Of a DNA stretch of 64,000 nucleotides, positions 1 to 9,462 are shown piece by piece. The position numbers and the translations under genes were made by a program. The stretch's first letter is position 1. Every line of letters starts with the position of its first letter. The DNA is from Candidatus Peribacteria bacterium (GTDB lineage Bacteria > Patescibacteriota > Gracilibacteria > UBA1369 > 2-02-FULL-48-14): NCBI GenBank assembly GCA_943349825.1, contig CALQZQ010000002.1, positions 1-64,000 on the forward strand. Direction: 5' to 3'. A model generated the notes under the pieces. The model saw nothing but the letters and a program-made list of their open reading frames with translations. It was not told the DNA's origin and ran no database searches.

Positions 1-26
1 CTCAAACTCCTCAAAACCAAATAAAC

Positions 27-1187
27 ATGCTCTACACTGGTCCTCACAACCAATTCAAACTTCTCCAAGAACGCGCCGTGAGCGGGGAGTCTTTGAACAT
101 GGACCTACAAGTGGGCCCGGGCTACCAAGCCCCTTATGCCGAGTGGATGGAAGAGAACAAAGCCGTTCTACCCATCCTCTCCGCAGAAGACCGCACGCTG
201 TCCCTCACGGATGCCATGGAAGAAAAAGTAGTCGAACGCCAAGTGAAAATCATCGATGAAAAAGAACCCAATCCAACCAAGCGCAAAGAGCTAGTGAGCC
301 AGGCCGTGCGTGGCGATTTACTCCTGGTGAGCACCGACGAAGGAGCTCATTTCGATCAAGTCCTCACCCTGGAAGAAGCGAAGAAAAAATCGCCGCTTGC
401 CTTACGAATCCTCTCCGCCACCTTGCGCAGCAGCACCCTCGATTTGACTGAACTCAAAGAAGAACAAAACCTGCTGCACGCCACAAAAAAACTCCGCCAA
501 CAACACTTTTTGGTCGGAGCAGCCTACGTAGAAAATCATGTGATTCACATTTCAGCCACTCATCCCAAACAGGGTGCCTACGACGTGGAAGTGCCTTTGA
601 ATCAAGCTCCGCAACTGCCTTTGGAATACACCTTCACAAACAAAGAAGGAAAAAAACGCGTGGCCGAAACCCAGCTTCCCGAAGCTTTTGGCGAAGCCAA
701 ACCCGAGTCCAGATTCGCAAATTTTTCTCACGAAACGCGCCACGACAACAGCTTCAACAAAGAAAACTTGGCTCGAGCCGCTATCGCAGGAGGCCTCGGC
801 CTCCTCGGTGCAAAAACGTTGGGCAATCAAAGAGACGCCGCTGCCCGAGCACTGCTCGCCGCACAAGACACCCGCAACCGCATGAAATCACCTGCTGTGC
901 ACGACAACATGTCCGCCAGAAACGCCATGAAAGCACGCAAAGCCCGCCAAGACAAGGAAGCTCAAGTCAGTAACGAACTAGACAAAAAACGCGAAGACAG
1001 TTATCCGAAAGAAGCCAAAGAAGCCTACGAAAAAAAAGAGGCAAAAGAGCAAGAAAACACGAAAAACCAGAATGCGGCCCTGGCTCAATTTACTAAAAAT
1101 TTGAAGATAGGCACAGCCGCCGCAGGTGGACTATTCGGCAGTGCCAGCAGCGTCATGTTCTATATTGCTCACTCCTCTAACTCATGA
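27..1187 (+). CDS. unknown protein with two hydrophobic segments, upstream of TrbL-like gene
   Basis: I do not recognise this 386-residue protein. It is mostly hydrophilic. A glycine/alanine-rich hydrophobic stretch (about residues 251-270) is followed by a strongly charged Lys/Glu/Ala helix (about 300-350, likely coiled coil) and a second hydrophobic segment at the very C-terminus (about 362-384). There is no N-terminal signal peptide, so it may be a tail-anchored membrane protein. Its TGA stop overlaps the start of the next gene in ATGA, which implies translational coupling. A role with the TrbL/VirB6-like product next door is an inference from position only. The ATG at 27 has no good Shine-Dalgarno sequence, and the promoter may lie outside the window. 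Confidence 0.75.
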   Translation: MLYTGPHNQFKLLQERAVSGESLNMDLQVGPGYQAPYAEWMEENKAVLPILSAEDRTLSLTDAMEEKVVERQVKIIDEKEPNPTKRKELVSQAVRGDLLLVSTDEGAHFDQVLTLEEAKKKSPLALRILSATLRSSTLDLTELKEEQNLLHATKKLRQQHFLVGAAYVENHVIHISATHPKQGAYDVEVPLNQAPQLPLEYTFTNKEGKKRVAETQLPEAFGEAKPESRFANFSHETRHDNSFNKENLARAAIAGGLGLLGAKTLGNQRDAAARALLAAQDTRNRMKSPAVHDNMSARNAMKARKARQDKEAQVSNELDKKREDSYPKEAKEAYEKKEAKEQENTKNQNAALAQFTKNLKIGTAAAGGLFGSASSVMFYIAHSSNS

Positions 1188-3550
1188 AAAAAATACTAGA
1201 ACAACTCGGAAAATTCCTCAGCAAACGCAAGACGTGCTTGATGCTAGCCTTGGTGCTCGCGCTGGCTTTTGCACCTCGCTTTGCCTTTGCCGCCGACCCC
1301 AGTGACATGATCAAAGACACGGCTGACTTTTTAGCCATCCTCATTCGCTTTCTCAATTCACTGCTCTGGCCTTTCCTCATCATTATAGGAGATCTGATGG
1401 ACGTGGACATGATCATCGGACCCGGAATGGGCGACCGCATGATTTCCATTTACAATTCAGTCCGCAATCTGGTGAACATCGCTTTTGTACTCGTGCTCAT
1501 CGCTGTGGCGTTTTACAACGTCCTCGGCCTGGGTGGAGGAGAAGGTGAACTCGCCATCAAAACCGCTCTGCCCAGGGTGGTCCTCGGGCTCATCTTAGTC
1601 AACTTCACCTTGCCCATCGGGCGCGTGCTCTTGGACGTGACCAACATCGGTACAGACATCGCCTTCGGTCTCCCGAATGTAGTGGAAGGCTATCAATTCA
1701 AATCGGAACTGGAAAATTTCACTCACGACGTGTGTTACAAAAGCTACGAAGTGGCTTCCGACGGTACAGTAACAGCTACCTTCTATTCCAAAGCGGAAGA
1801 GGATGCAAAAAGTACCCCCACCCAAACTCAATTCTTGTGTGACGATTTACTGACCATCACCACGGACAGCACCACCCACGCCGTCACAGGTGAGGCAGAA
1901 GGCACCGACGGTTTCTACGATTCCCTCAACAACACCATCAAGACCACCTACTTCAGCGATCTGAATAAAAACAACCTCGGGCTCATCCTTGCCGTGAACA
2001 TGGGCAAACTGGGAGCCTTGAACATTTTGAAAGAAGGGGAAATCGAGAGCTTTGAAGACTTAACGGTGAACATGATGTTCTCTTGCGCCATGTATTTGGT
2101 GCTGGCCATCTCCTACATTGTGATGGGCCTCGTGCTCCTCACACGTATTTTCGTGCTCTGGATAGCCCTCGCGCTCTCACCTTTGGCGGTACTCGTCTAT
2201 GTGGTGCCCCAGCTCAAAGAGTGGGCGGGCGGAGCAGGGGACTTCAGCCAAAAAGTAATCAAACACCTCATTTCGCCCATCATCATGGGAATCACCTTGA
2301 GCTTTGGTTACCTGCTCATGGACGCATGGAACTCGGTCTCCCAAGGCTCCACCAACGCCCTTGGCAGCTTGTCCGCCAACAACACCATCAGTGCCGACTT
2401 CTTGGTTTCCGGCATCGACAATCTTCCCAAATTCATTCTCGCCATCGCCAGCATTGTGGTGGTCTGGACCGGTATTTTCGCCGCCGCCAGCGACACCTTT
2501 GCCTCCGGCCTCACCGACACCTTGAAGGGTCTCGGCCAAGACGCCGCCAAAGCCGCCGGTATGGGCCTCATGTCTATTCCTACTATTACGGTGGGCAAGA
2601 AGGATGGTCAACCAATAGAAACCTCACCGCTCGCCGTCTTCGGTCTCGCTCAAAACCAAATCCGCCGCTTCTCTTCAGGGGCATTTGCTCAAGAAGGAAT
2701 GGACGATCTGGCCAAAAGCTTAGGTATCAAGACTTATGGTCCGGGCGCAGCAGACCGCGTGCGTACTCCACAAGAATTGGGTCAAGCGCTGCGCACTGCA
2801 GTGCGCGATGGCACAGTCGATTCAGAAGCAGCCTCAAGGATGGCTACGCTCATTTGGCAACTATCGGAGAGTTCTAAACTAGAGAAAGGAACGAAGGACC
2901 GTGTGGCTGAGCTCCAAAGAGACGTGCTCTCTAGTAGTACCTCCCCGGCTGACAAAGCCCACAAATTGAAAGAAATGGCAGGAATCGTAAGAGATCAATT
3001 TGATGCTGAAAAGATGGACATAGATGCGACGACCTTAAAAGATCTCAAGTCCGATGCAGGAAAACTCGCGGCGACCACTGGCCTCACCGTCACCGCTCCG
3101 CCGGTAGCCACGCCCACAACTCCAGAGGCGAATAGGGGGCATCTCCAGACTGCGGCACAGCGTGCACCCACTATTGATGCGGCTTTGGGAGCCATGAGCG
3201 CGACAGTGGCCGCTCCGCCCACAACCCCTGCAGCAACTGCGGCAAATCCCACGCCGACACCGGTACCCAACCCAGCCAACGGATTTGCTAGCGAAGTAGA
3301 TGAACTGACTCGCTTAACAAGAGCAGCTCACGAGGCCCGCGACCTTGCAATAGCCGACCCAAGCAACAAAACAAAGCTGGATGCAGCTAAAGCCGCCGTG
3401 ACAGCAGCTCACACGAAGTCCACATCCTTGTCAAAAAATACAACTTTGATGCAAGCCTTCCAAGGAGCTCCCGGAACCAAGAACCCCATCTCAACGGTGG
3501 ATGGCGAACTCGCACAAATGCAATCCGAACTGAATCCCATTAAAACCTAA
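1184..3550 (+). CDS. TrbL/VirB6-like polytopic membrane protein
   Basis: 788 residues. A clear signal peptide ends near residue 36 (AFA-AD). About six or seven membrane segments follow (roughly 48-70, 93-114, 127-150, 295-340 as a double span, 362-382 and 413-436), then a long hydrophilic Ala/Pro/Thr-rich C-terminal half. This layout matches the TrbL/VirB6 family of type IV secretion inner-membrane components, which are common in Patescibacteria and often encoded apart from a full conjugation locus. No VirB4 ATPase or relaxase gene lies in the window, so DNA transfer cannot be claimed; DNA uptake or surface-protein export are alternatives. The start overlaps the preceding stop (ATGA). Confidence 0.7.
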   Translation: MKKILEQLGKFLSKRKTCLMLALVLALAFAPRFAFAADPSDMIKDTADFLAILIRFLNSLLWPFLIIIGDLMDVDMIIGPGMGDRMISIYNSVRNLVNIAFVLVLIAVAFYNVLGLGGGEGELAIKTALPRVVLGLILVNFTLPIGRVLLDVTNIGTDIAFGLPNVVEGYQFKSELENFTHDVCYKSYEVASDGTVTATFYSKAEEDAKSTPTQTQFLCDDLLTITTDSTTHAVTGEAEGTDGFYDSLNNTIKTTYFSDLNKNNLGLILAVNMGKLGALNILKEGEIESFEDLTVNMMFSCAMYLVLAISYIVMGLVLLTRIFVLWIALALSPLAVLVYVVPQLKEWAGGAGDFSQKVIKHLISPIIMGITLSFGYLLMDAWNSVSQGSTNALGSLSANNTISADFLVSGIDNLPKFILAIASIVVVWTGIFAAASDTFASGLTDTLKGLGQDAAKAAGMGLMSIPTITVGKKDGQPIETSPLAVFGLAQNQIRRFSSGAFAQEGMDDLAKSLGIKTYGPGAADRVRTPQELGQALRTAVRDGTVDSEAASRMATLIWQLSESSKLEKGTKDRVAELQRDVLSSSTSPADKAHKLKEMAGIVRDQFDAEKMDIDATTLKDLKSDAGKLAATTGLTVTAPPVATPTTPEANRGHLQTAAQRAPTIDAALGAMSATVAAPPTTPAATAANPTPTPVPNPANGFASEVDELTRLTRAAHEARDLAIADPSNKTKLDAAKAAVTAAHTKSTSLSKNTTLMQAFQGAPGTKNPISTVDGELAQMQSELNPIKT

Positions 3551-3696
3551 ACTTTACAAAAACTAAATTAGATGTTACAGTCATCCTCCTACGGTCGAAG
3601 TGATCTATGGATAGTGATTGTGAGGAGAGAGTCCGCTCAAACGGTTGAGCTACTCCCTTCTCTCGCTCCTCGAGAGAGCAACATCACCTCCATCCC
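3551..3696 (+). promoter_or_regulatory. structured 5' leader with long imperfect hairpin
   Basis: This 146-bp gap can form a long imperfect stem. The inner helix GCTCAA/TTGAGC (3635-3640 with 3645-3650, loop ACGG) extends through AGT/ACT, and the outer helix GAGGAG/CTCCTC pairs 3622-3627 with 3666-3671. There is no U-tract after it, so it is not an intrinsic terminator for the upstream gene. It could be a leader or a processing site of the following gene. I see no convincing -35/-10 pair. Confidence 0.45.
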
Positions 3697-6600
3697 ATGA
3701 TCCACTCCTACGCTGACCATTACCGGTTCGCTCAAAAAAACCTCTTCCTCGGAGAGAGTCTGGTTTGGTCCATGACGCCTCCGGCGATTCCTGGTGCCCC
3801 CGGTGGTCCGGAAGGTTCTGCAGAAGGACTCGGCGCCGGCTTAGACGTACAAGCGCGAAAGCGCGTTGAGGACAAGAAAAAAATCACGGAGTTCATGAAG
3901 GAATTGGTTCCGGAAAAAGCCAAAGTTCTGCCAGACGACGACATCGAAACTCGCGAAGGATGGATGGAGCTCATGGGGGAATACAACGGGGTTCAAAGCC
4001 AGATCACCACGCTTTTGGAGTACAAGAAAAAATTCCAAAACCCGGAAGAGCTCAAAAAGGATCCCAATTTCCGCGAAACTTATAAGAAATACTACGCCAA
4101 TCTAGTTCAACTCCGCTACCTCCAAAGCATCGATATGGGAGGGGTGGATTGGGCCGATTTGCAAAGAAAGGCCGATGGAGAATTCACGGCCAAAACAGCG
4201 GACGTGATACGAGACACCGAGCACATGATCGCGCAACTGGTGGGACGACGAAAAGTCATTTGGGATTGTATCGAAGGGCGCATTCACAGTGACTTTTCAA
4301 AACGTCTGGAAAATCTGAAGAGTGTTTGGTCCACCAATCCTCCTCCGGGCTTCGAAGGCTCCAGCGCAGATTGGCTGGCCTATCTTGCAAATATCGAAGG
4401 CCAAGTCAACAGCCATCATTTTGAAGACACGGACAATGCCGAGCAGCCGAAAGGTGCCGAGTATTTCGAAGAATTGAGAGCCTTATGGAGTTCCATTGCC
4501 GATTCGGAAAGCACGGTGGAAATGTGGCAAAACGGACAAAATCACCACATCACGATTCCGGGTCTTTTGGCCGACATCGACCACTTGGAAGAAGAGAAGC
4601 AAGGCATTTTGACGCCGGACTTTTTAGCAAAATACGAAGCCGCCGTAGACGACGTGACCGGTCCTTTAGAAAAAGTCATTGCAGAGATGAAAGAGAGAGG
4701 GGCCGAGGAAGCCGAATTGAAAGAGTTAGAAGAGACTTTGAAAGGCTTAAAAGAGAGCCGTGACCTGGACTCCCAGTTTGATGAAATGATCAACAGTACG
4801 GAGCCCAGCCAACAAATGGTAAGGGCTGGTACGCCTTTCACATTGCCCAAAGGGCTGCGAAAACAAGTGGAGTTTTTAAAAACATTCCCGGCAAATGAAA
4901 CGGAATCCAAACACATGCTTTACCGCATGCAAGATGCCATCAAGACAGCTCGAGAAACTCTGCACGACACCGAAAAATACACCACCGAAACGCTGCCCAA
5001 CTACCTGCTGAAGGTAAAACTGATGCAGGAAAAACTGCATGAACCTGCGCCCAGAAAGCGAAGGGAGCTCATGATCCTTTCCGGCCCTAAGACCTTTTCC
5101 ATCCTGAAGCACGTGGTCACCTCGCTCTTCGAACGCAGCTGGGAACGTGACACCAAACGTAAAGCGGGAATCTTTGGAAACGCCGCCTTTGGTTTTTTGG
5201 AAAACATCGATGTCCTCAAAAAATACGACCTCTTAAGACCTTTTTCCGAACTTTCTTCCGAAGCGGACACCGAACGCGAACACGCAGAGACGGAAGGATT
5301 CCAACACTACGAAAAAGTACACGAGCATTTGTCTGTGGAGCACATGATTCACAAGATGCAGATAACGGACAACGAGTTTGAATTCCGTGGACTCATCGGT
5401 CTGCTCACTAAAAAAGGCCGTATGCGCTGGGACGACGAAGCCTTCTTCAAACAACTCAATAAATTTCAAAAGATCATCCATGTTTCCCAGAATCTGGACC
5501 GCCACATGGAAGACCGTGTGAAGTCTGAAGAACACATCAAAGAAGCCATTTATGCCATTTATGGAGACGTGGATATTTACCGCGATTGGCTGTCCAAAAA
5601 CTCCTCCGCACTCAAGAGTGAAAAACAAAACAAATCCGCCCGCTACGGAGAACTTTCCGAACAACGTGTGGGAGACAAAAGCGCCTTGCAAGCCAAGATC
5701 GATGACATCCTCCAAAAATACAAAGGAGATTTGGCCGCCCACAAACACTTCTCGGATGCCGACCCCATTGAGTACGAAGCCATCATCGATTACGCCATTG
5801 ACCAGGGGAAACTCGACAACGAAGATGCGCTTTACTACATGATTCAAGGAATCGGTTGTGGACACATGGGCCAACCGGGACTCATTCCTTTGGAACGCGC
5901 TTCCGAACTCACCGGAAAAAACAACAACTATCCCGCCATCGAGCTTTTTGCCGATAAAACAAAGAGAGGGGATAGACCGACCCTGGCCGACGTACAGGAA
6001 TGGGCGCAGATGTCTAAGGAAGAATACATCCACTGGTACCACAGCTACGTGATGTACCAGCCCAAAGTGCGTCAACGTCTCAACAAAGCACAGTCTCAGG
6101 GGGTCAAAATGGATCACGATTACTTCACGGGAACCGCCGCTTACTTGAGCGCCACTTCCATGGAAGGTCTGCTTCGCGCCAACGAAACCGGAGGTTACGG
6201 CCTGCAGGTCACAGCCGTGCAAAACGGTAGTGTGGGTATGCTCTTCGGTTTGGATGTATTGGCCGAGGAATACAATGAATTGGGCGATAAAGGAAAAGAC
6301 GGTCTATCCCGCATGGTGGACATGATCACCCGTTTCGATGGAGTTTTGAATGGCCGCATGCACCGCAAAGAAAGCAACTACATGCGTTTGGATTACACCG
6401 CGAAAGACAAAGAATACCCGCGTTACGTAGGAGCCTACAAAAAATACTTTGGAAGAGGCCAAATGACTACCGGTCAGAACTTGGAAAAAATGAAGAGTTA
6501 CTTCAGAATTTTGGACAGCTACGACTCCAACTTCCCTTTATTCGCTCGCCTCTTCGACAGCGGCTTTGCCACAGATCAAGACGCCATGGCTTTCGCAGAG

Positions 6601-7092
6601 GGGATGATGGTAGAGCATCCGGGAATCTTTGGGGACGCACCCGCACCCCAAGGCATCGACGGGCTCTACCAAGTGATTGGTGCCTACGTGGCGCACATCG
6701 CTAAAGAAAAACCGGAAGTGATCCAAGCCATGAACGCCAAGATCATCGCAGAGCACCGTAGTGCCGGCAAAAGTGCTGACGCAATCAAGGATTCACGAGA
6801 AGCAAATGCCCAAAGCTTTAGAAATGAATACGCCGCACAAATCAAAACAGGCCGCGATGATCACGGGGGTCATAGTGGTGGCCACGGTCACGGGGCTCAT
6901 GGAGCGCACGGTGAGCACGGTGCACATGGAGCTCATGGCGAACATCCCACCGAAGGTGGTGGACACGGAGACCATGGTGGCGGTGGCGGAGGAGCCCACG
7001 GCGACGACCACGGTGCTGCGGGTGCAGCGCACGGTGGTGCCGTTCGTGGATCAACTCATGGTGGAGGCAACACCGGAGGCACCGGTCACTAA
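3697..7092 (+). CDS. large unknown protein with His/Gly-rich C-terminal tail
   Basis: I do not recognise this 1131-residue protein. It has no signal peptide or membrane segment and reads as a mainly helical, charged protein. The last 75 residues or so (about 1056-1131) are almost only His, Gly, Ala, Asp and Glu, with repeated HGAHG and HGEHG units, a composition that binds Zn(II), Ni(II) or Cu(II) in other proteins. No enzyme motif was recognised. A second in-frame ATG at 3772 (MTPPAIPG), about 15 nt after a GGAGAG, is an alternative start. The TAA stop (7090-7092) overlaps the stop of thrS on the other strand. Confidence 0.7.
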   Translation: MIHSYADHYRFAQKNLFLGESLVWSMTPPAIPGAPGGPEGSAEGLGAGLDVQARKRVEDKKKITEFMKELVPEKAKVLPDDDIETREGWMELMGEYNGVQSQITTLLEYKKKFQNPEELKKDPNFRETYKKYYANLVQLRYLQSIDMGGVDWADLQRKADGEFTAKTADVIRDTEHMIAQLVGRRKVIWDCIEGRIHSDFSKRLENLKSVWSTNPPPGFEGSSADWLAYLANIEGQVNSHHFEDTDNAEQPKGAEYFEELRALWSSIADSESTVEMWQNGQNHHITIPGLLADIDHLEEEKQGILTPDFLAKYEAAVDDVTGPLEKVIAEMKERGAEEAELKELEETLKGLKESRDLDSQFDEMINSTEPSQQMVRAGTPFTLPKGLRKQVEFLKTFPANETESKHMLYRMQDAIKTARETLHDTEKYTTETLPNYLLKVKLMQEKLHEPAPRKRRELMILSGPKTFSILKHVVTSLFERSWERDTKRKAGIFGNAAFGFLENIDVLKKYDLLRPFSELSSEADTEREHAETEGFQHYEKVHEHLSVEHMIHKMQITDNEFEFRGLIGLLTKKGRMRWDDEAFFKQLNKFQKIIHVSQNLDRHMEDRVKSEEHIKEAIYAIYGDVDIYRDWLSKNSSALKSEKQNKSARYGELSEQRVGDKSALQAKIDDILQKYKGDLAAHKHFSDADPIEYEAIIDYAIDQGKLDNEDALYYMIQGIGCGHMGQPGLIPLERASELTGKNNNYPAIELFADKTKRGDRPTLADVQEWAQMSKEEYIHWYHSYVMYQPKVRQRLNKAQSQGVKMDHDYFTGTAAYLSATSMEGLLRANETGGYGLQVTAVQNGSVGMLFGLDVLAEEYNELGDKGKDGLSRMVDMITRFDGVLNGRMHRKESNYMRLDYTAKDKEYPRYVGAYKKYFGRGQMTTGQNLEKMKSYFRILDSYDSNFPLFARLFDSGFATDQDAMAFAEGMMVEHPGIFGDAPAPQGIDGLYQVIGAYVAHIAKEKPEVIQAMNAKIIAEHRSAGKSADAIKDSREANAQSFRNEYAAQIKTGRDDHGGHSGGHGHGAHGAHGEHGAHGAHGEHPTEGGGHGDHGGGGGGAHGDDHGAAGAAHGGAVRGSTHGGGNTGGTGH

Positions 7093-8891
7093 GCCTTCTC
7101 CGGCAAACGCCTTTCGGCAATTTCCTGAGCTACATTTTCAGCGAAGTCTGCGAGCGCGATGGCATCCTGTTTTTTGGTGTGGTAACTGCGGGCGGCCACC
7201 GTTTTTTCAGCGGCTTCTTTTTCACCCACCACGAGCATCCAGGGGATTTTCTTGCCTTCCGCATTTCGGATTTTTTTGCCCAAGGATTCGTCGCTTTCGT
7301 CTATCCACACACGCACATTTTTGGCCTTCAAAACCGCCGCCACTTCTGCCGCATATTCGGCAAATTTTTCACCCACCGGCAGCACGGCCACTTGCACGGG
7401 CGCGAGCCACGTGGGGAAGGCCCCGGCAAAATGTTCGATCAAGAATCCAATCAAACGTTCGTGCGTAGAAAGCGGAGCACGATGCACACAGAGCGGCGTT
7501 TTTTCTTTGCCGTCGCTGTCCACATACGTGAGTTCAAAACGCTTCGGTATTGCGAAGTCGAGCTGGTTCGTAGCAAGCGTGAATTCACGCCCAATCGCGG
7601 AGTAAATTTCCACGTCAATCTTCGGCCCGTAGAACGCCGCTTCACCGGCCACTTCCACAAAGTTCACGCCGGATTTCTGCATGGCCGTGCGCACTTTTTC
7701 TTCCGTCTCGAGCCACAGTTTCGGCTCATTCACGTACTTCTTTCCCAGACCTTCTTTGTCGTGCAAAGAGAGACGCATCACGTATTTATCGATGCCAAAA
7801 ATTTTAAAATAATGTTTGTAAATTTCAATCACTTGAATGAACTCACTTTCGAATTGTTCGGGCGTGCAGTAAATGTGAGCGTCGTTCATGCACATACTGC
7901 GCACACGCATCAGTCCAAACAAAGCGCCGCTGTCTTCAAAACGATAACAGTGTCCATACTCAGCGAGACGCATGGGCAACTCGCGGTAGGAACGTTTTCG
8001 GTTCGCATAAATCAAATGATGATGAGGGCAATTCATCGGCTTCAAATAGTATTCTTCCTCATCGATTTTCATCGGAGGAAACATGGACTCCGCGTAGTAG
8101 GGAAGGTGCCCGGATTTGTGGTACAAACTTCCCTTCGTGATGTGCGGCGTGCGCACGCGTTGGTAGTCGCCATTGAACTCCACTTCCTTCGCGAGCTTCT
8201 CAATTTCTTCCACCAAAATGGCACCGTTCGGCAGCCACAGCGGAAGACCCGCTCCCACTTCGTCGGACAGCATGAAAATTTCGAGCTCCTGACCGAGCTT
8301 ACGATGGTCCCGTTTCGCCGCTTCCACCAGCATGTTTAAATGCGCCGTGAGCTCTTCTTTTTTCTCAAAACACAGCCCGTAAATACGTTGCAACTGAGGA
8401 CGCGTTTGGTCTCCTCTCCAATACGCCGCCGCAATTTTGTTGAGCTTGAACGCCCCGATCTCTTTCGTGTTTTCCAAATGTCCGCCACGGCACAGATCGA
8501 TGAACTTCGTTTCTCCGTCTTTATTGATATTCTTGTAGAACGTAATCGCCTGACCGTCCGCCGCAAATTCCTTGGCGAGTTCTACCTTGAAGGGTTGCTC
8601 CATTTTCTCCAAAAAAGCGACCACTTTTTCAGGCTCTTGTTCGTCGCGTTCAAAGGTCTGACCTTGGTTCACAATCTTCTGCATTTTTTCCTGCAAAATA
8701 TCCAAATCTTCCGGCACCAAAGCGCGGGGAAGTTGGAAGTCGTAGTAGAATCCGTGATCGATCACCGGTCCCACGCCGAGCTTGGCCTCCGGAAACATTT
8801 CCAGCACCGCTTGAGCCAGCACGTGCGCCGCCGAATGACGCATGGCGTACAAAGGATCTTTGAGTTTTTCTTCCAGGAGTTCTTTTTGCAT
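7089..8891 (-). CDS. thrS: threonyl-tRNA synthetase without TGS domain
   Basis: Class II ThrRS, 600 residues; charges tRNA-Thr with threonine in the cytosol. The second (editing) domain begins near residue 18 with HSAAHVLAQA, part of the tRNA_SAD domain. The catalytic core has the zinc-site region PMNCPHH, motif 2 around FEDSGALFGLMRVR and motif 3 VHRAPLSTHERLIGFLIEHF; the anticodon-binding domain follows. The N-terminal TGS domain of about 60 residues is missing, as the protein starts 17 residues before the editing domain. The usual RGFTQDD segment reads RSMCMND here. It is expressed from a leader with a threonine-codon attenuator (see 8970-9070). Confidence 0.97.
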   Translation of the reverse strand: MQKELLEEKLKDPLYAMRHSAAHVLAQAVLEMFPEAKLGVGPVIDHGFYYDFQLPRALVPEDLDILQEKMQKIVNQGQTFERDEQEPEKVVAFLEKMEQPFKVELAKEFAADGQAITFYKNINKDGETKFIDLCRGGHLENTKEIGAFKLNKIAAAYWRGDQTRPQLQRIYGLCFEKKEELTAHLNMLVEAAKRDHRKLGQELEIFMLSDEVGAGLPLWLPNGAILVEEIEKLAKEVEFNGDYQRVRTPHITKGSLYHKSGHLPYYAESMFPPMKIDEEEYYLKPMNCPHHHLIYANRKRSYRELPMRLAEYGHCYRFEDSGALFGLMRVRSMCMNDAHIYCTPEQFESEFIQVIEIYKHYFKIFGIDKYVMRLSLHDKEGLGKKYVNEPKLWLETEEKVRTAMQKSGVNFVEVAGEAAFYGPKIDVEIYSAIGREFTLATNQLDFAIPKRFELTYVDSDGKEKTPLCVHRAPLSTHERLIGFLIEHFAGAFPTWLAPVQVAVLPVGEKFAEYAAEVAAVLKAKNVRVWIDESDESLGKKIRNAEGKKIPWMLVVGEKEAAEKTVAARSYHTKKQDAIALADFAENVAQEIAERRLPEKA

Positions 8892-8969
8892 AGAGTTAAA
8901 GTGTTTAGTCGCACCAGAGCGTAGACATTTGGACCTGGACTGTCAACGCGGGGCTGGGGCGAAAGAAAT

Positions 8970-9052
8970 AAAAAACCCCCTTTGGAAGGGGGTTGAAGTT
9001 GAATTCATGCACAACTTCAGACCACCCTTCGGGCAGTTGTAGTAGTGGTGGT
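8970..9052 (-). promoter_or_regulatory. threonine attenuator (antiterminator/terminator) of thrS
   Basis: On the minus strand a perfect 9-bp hairpin (arms 8986-8994 and 8974-8982, loop of 3) is followed by TTTTATTT, an intrinsic terminator about 80 nt before the thrS ATG. Just upstream, the segment at 9012-9019 (TGAAGTTG) is the exact complement of 8994-9001 (CAACTTCA). That pairing can extend (GGGTGG with CCCCC, one bulge and one mismatch) into the 5' arm of the terminator. The threonine codons (9035-9052) can in turn pair with 9012-9027 (ACCACC/GGTGGT and ACAACT/AGTTGT). These are the 1:2, 2:3 and 3:4 alternatives of ribosome-mediated attenuation. Confidence 0.85.
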
Positions 9053-9070
9053 GTTCAAACGGATGTGCAT
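9017..9070 (-). CDS. threonine leader peptide of thrS
   Basis: A 17-codon reading frame, MHIRLNTTTTTTARRVV, with six consecutive Thr codons (9035-9052) that use ACC, ACT and ACA. It ends in TGA 23 nt before the terminator stem. In thrL of enterobacteria a similar Thr-rich peptide senses threonyl-tRNA. Here stalling on uncharged tRNA-Thr would free the antiterminator and switch on thrS. No strong Shine-Dalgarno sequence precedes the ATG; TTATAAG around 9085-9091 may be a -10 element. The gene upstream ends at 9115, so transcription may also enter from there. Confidence 0.85.
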   Translation of the reverse strand: MHIRLNTTTTTTARRVV

Positions 9071-9114
9071 AGCCACAGCTTAATACTTATAAGGTTTTCG
9101 TCAATGCCTACCAC

Positions 9115-9462
9115 CTACTGGATAGCCTCCATAGCAGCACCTTCAGTTCTTTCTGTGAGAGATTCTACCAGAGGGTTCGAGAAAGCTCGGAGTAGCGCAA
9201 GACGATACGTACCACTTTGAACAAACTGATCACCCAAGCCGACAACATCACTTAAAATCCCATTCACTTGATCTCGGTTTCCGTTTGCAGCTCTCAAGTG
9301 CTTAAGAAGGACATCAACGATTTCTCCGCTTCTGCCTTCGCCACGATGAAGCTCTATAGCAGTAAGCTGTAGCGCAGCTGGCAATGATTCAGTACCCGTC
9401 CCTTTGCGCGGAGTGTCCATATAGAGGTTTTTAAAGTATAAATCTTGGCTTATGCTAGCCAT
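9115..9462 (-). CDS. small unknown protein upstream of thrS leader
   Basis: 115 residues if it starts at the ATG at 9462 (MASISQDLYF). The open frame extends further upstream, but that part runs through the tRNA-like RNA gene and its terminator, so the short form is more plausible. A GTG at about 9516 (MRILTWHLRQRRR) is a possible intermediate start. The protein is helical and hydrophilic, without signal peptide or recognised motif. It lies between the non-coding RNA gene (upstream) and the thrS attenuator (downstream), all on the minus strand. A TATAAT-like element near 9600-9605 may drive it. Function unknown. Confidence 0.55.
   Translation of the reverse strand: MASISQDLYFKNLYMDTPRKGTGTESLPAALQLTAIELHRGEGRSGEIVDVLLKHLRAANGNRDQVNGILSDVVGLGDQFVQSGTYRLALLRAFSNPLVESLTERTEGAAMEAIQ

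Noticed and set aside
1184-3550. Complete conjugation or type IV secretion locus
   Set aside because: Only the VirB6/TrbL-like component is present; no VirB4, VirD4 or relaxase gene in the window.
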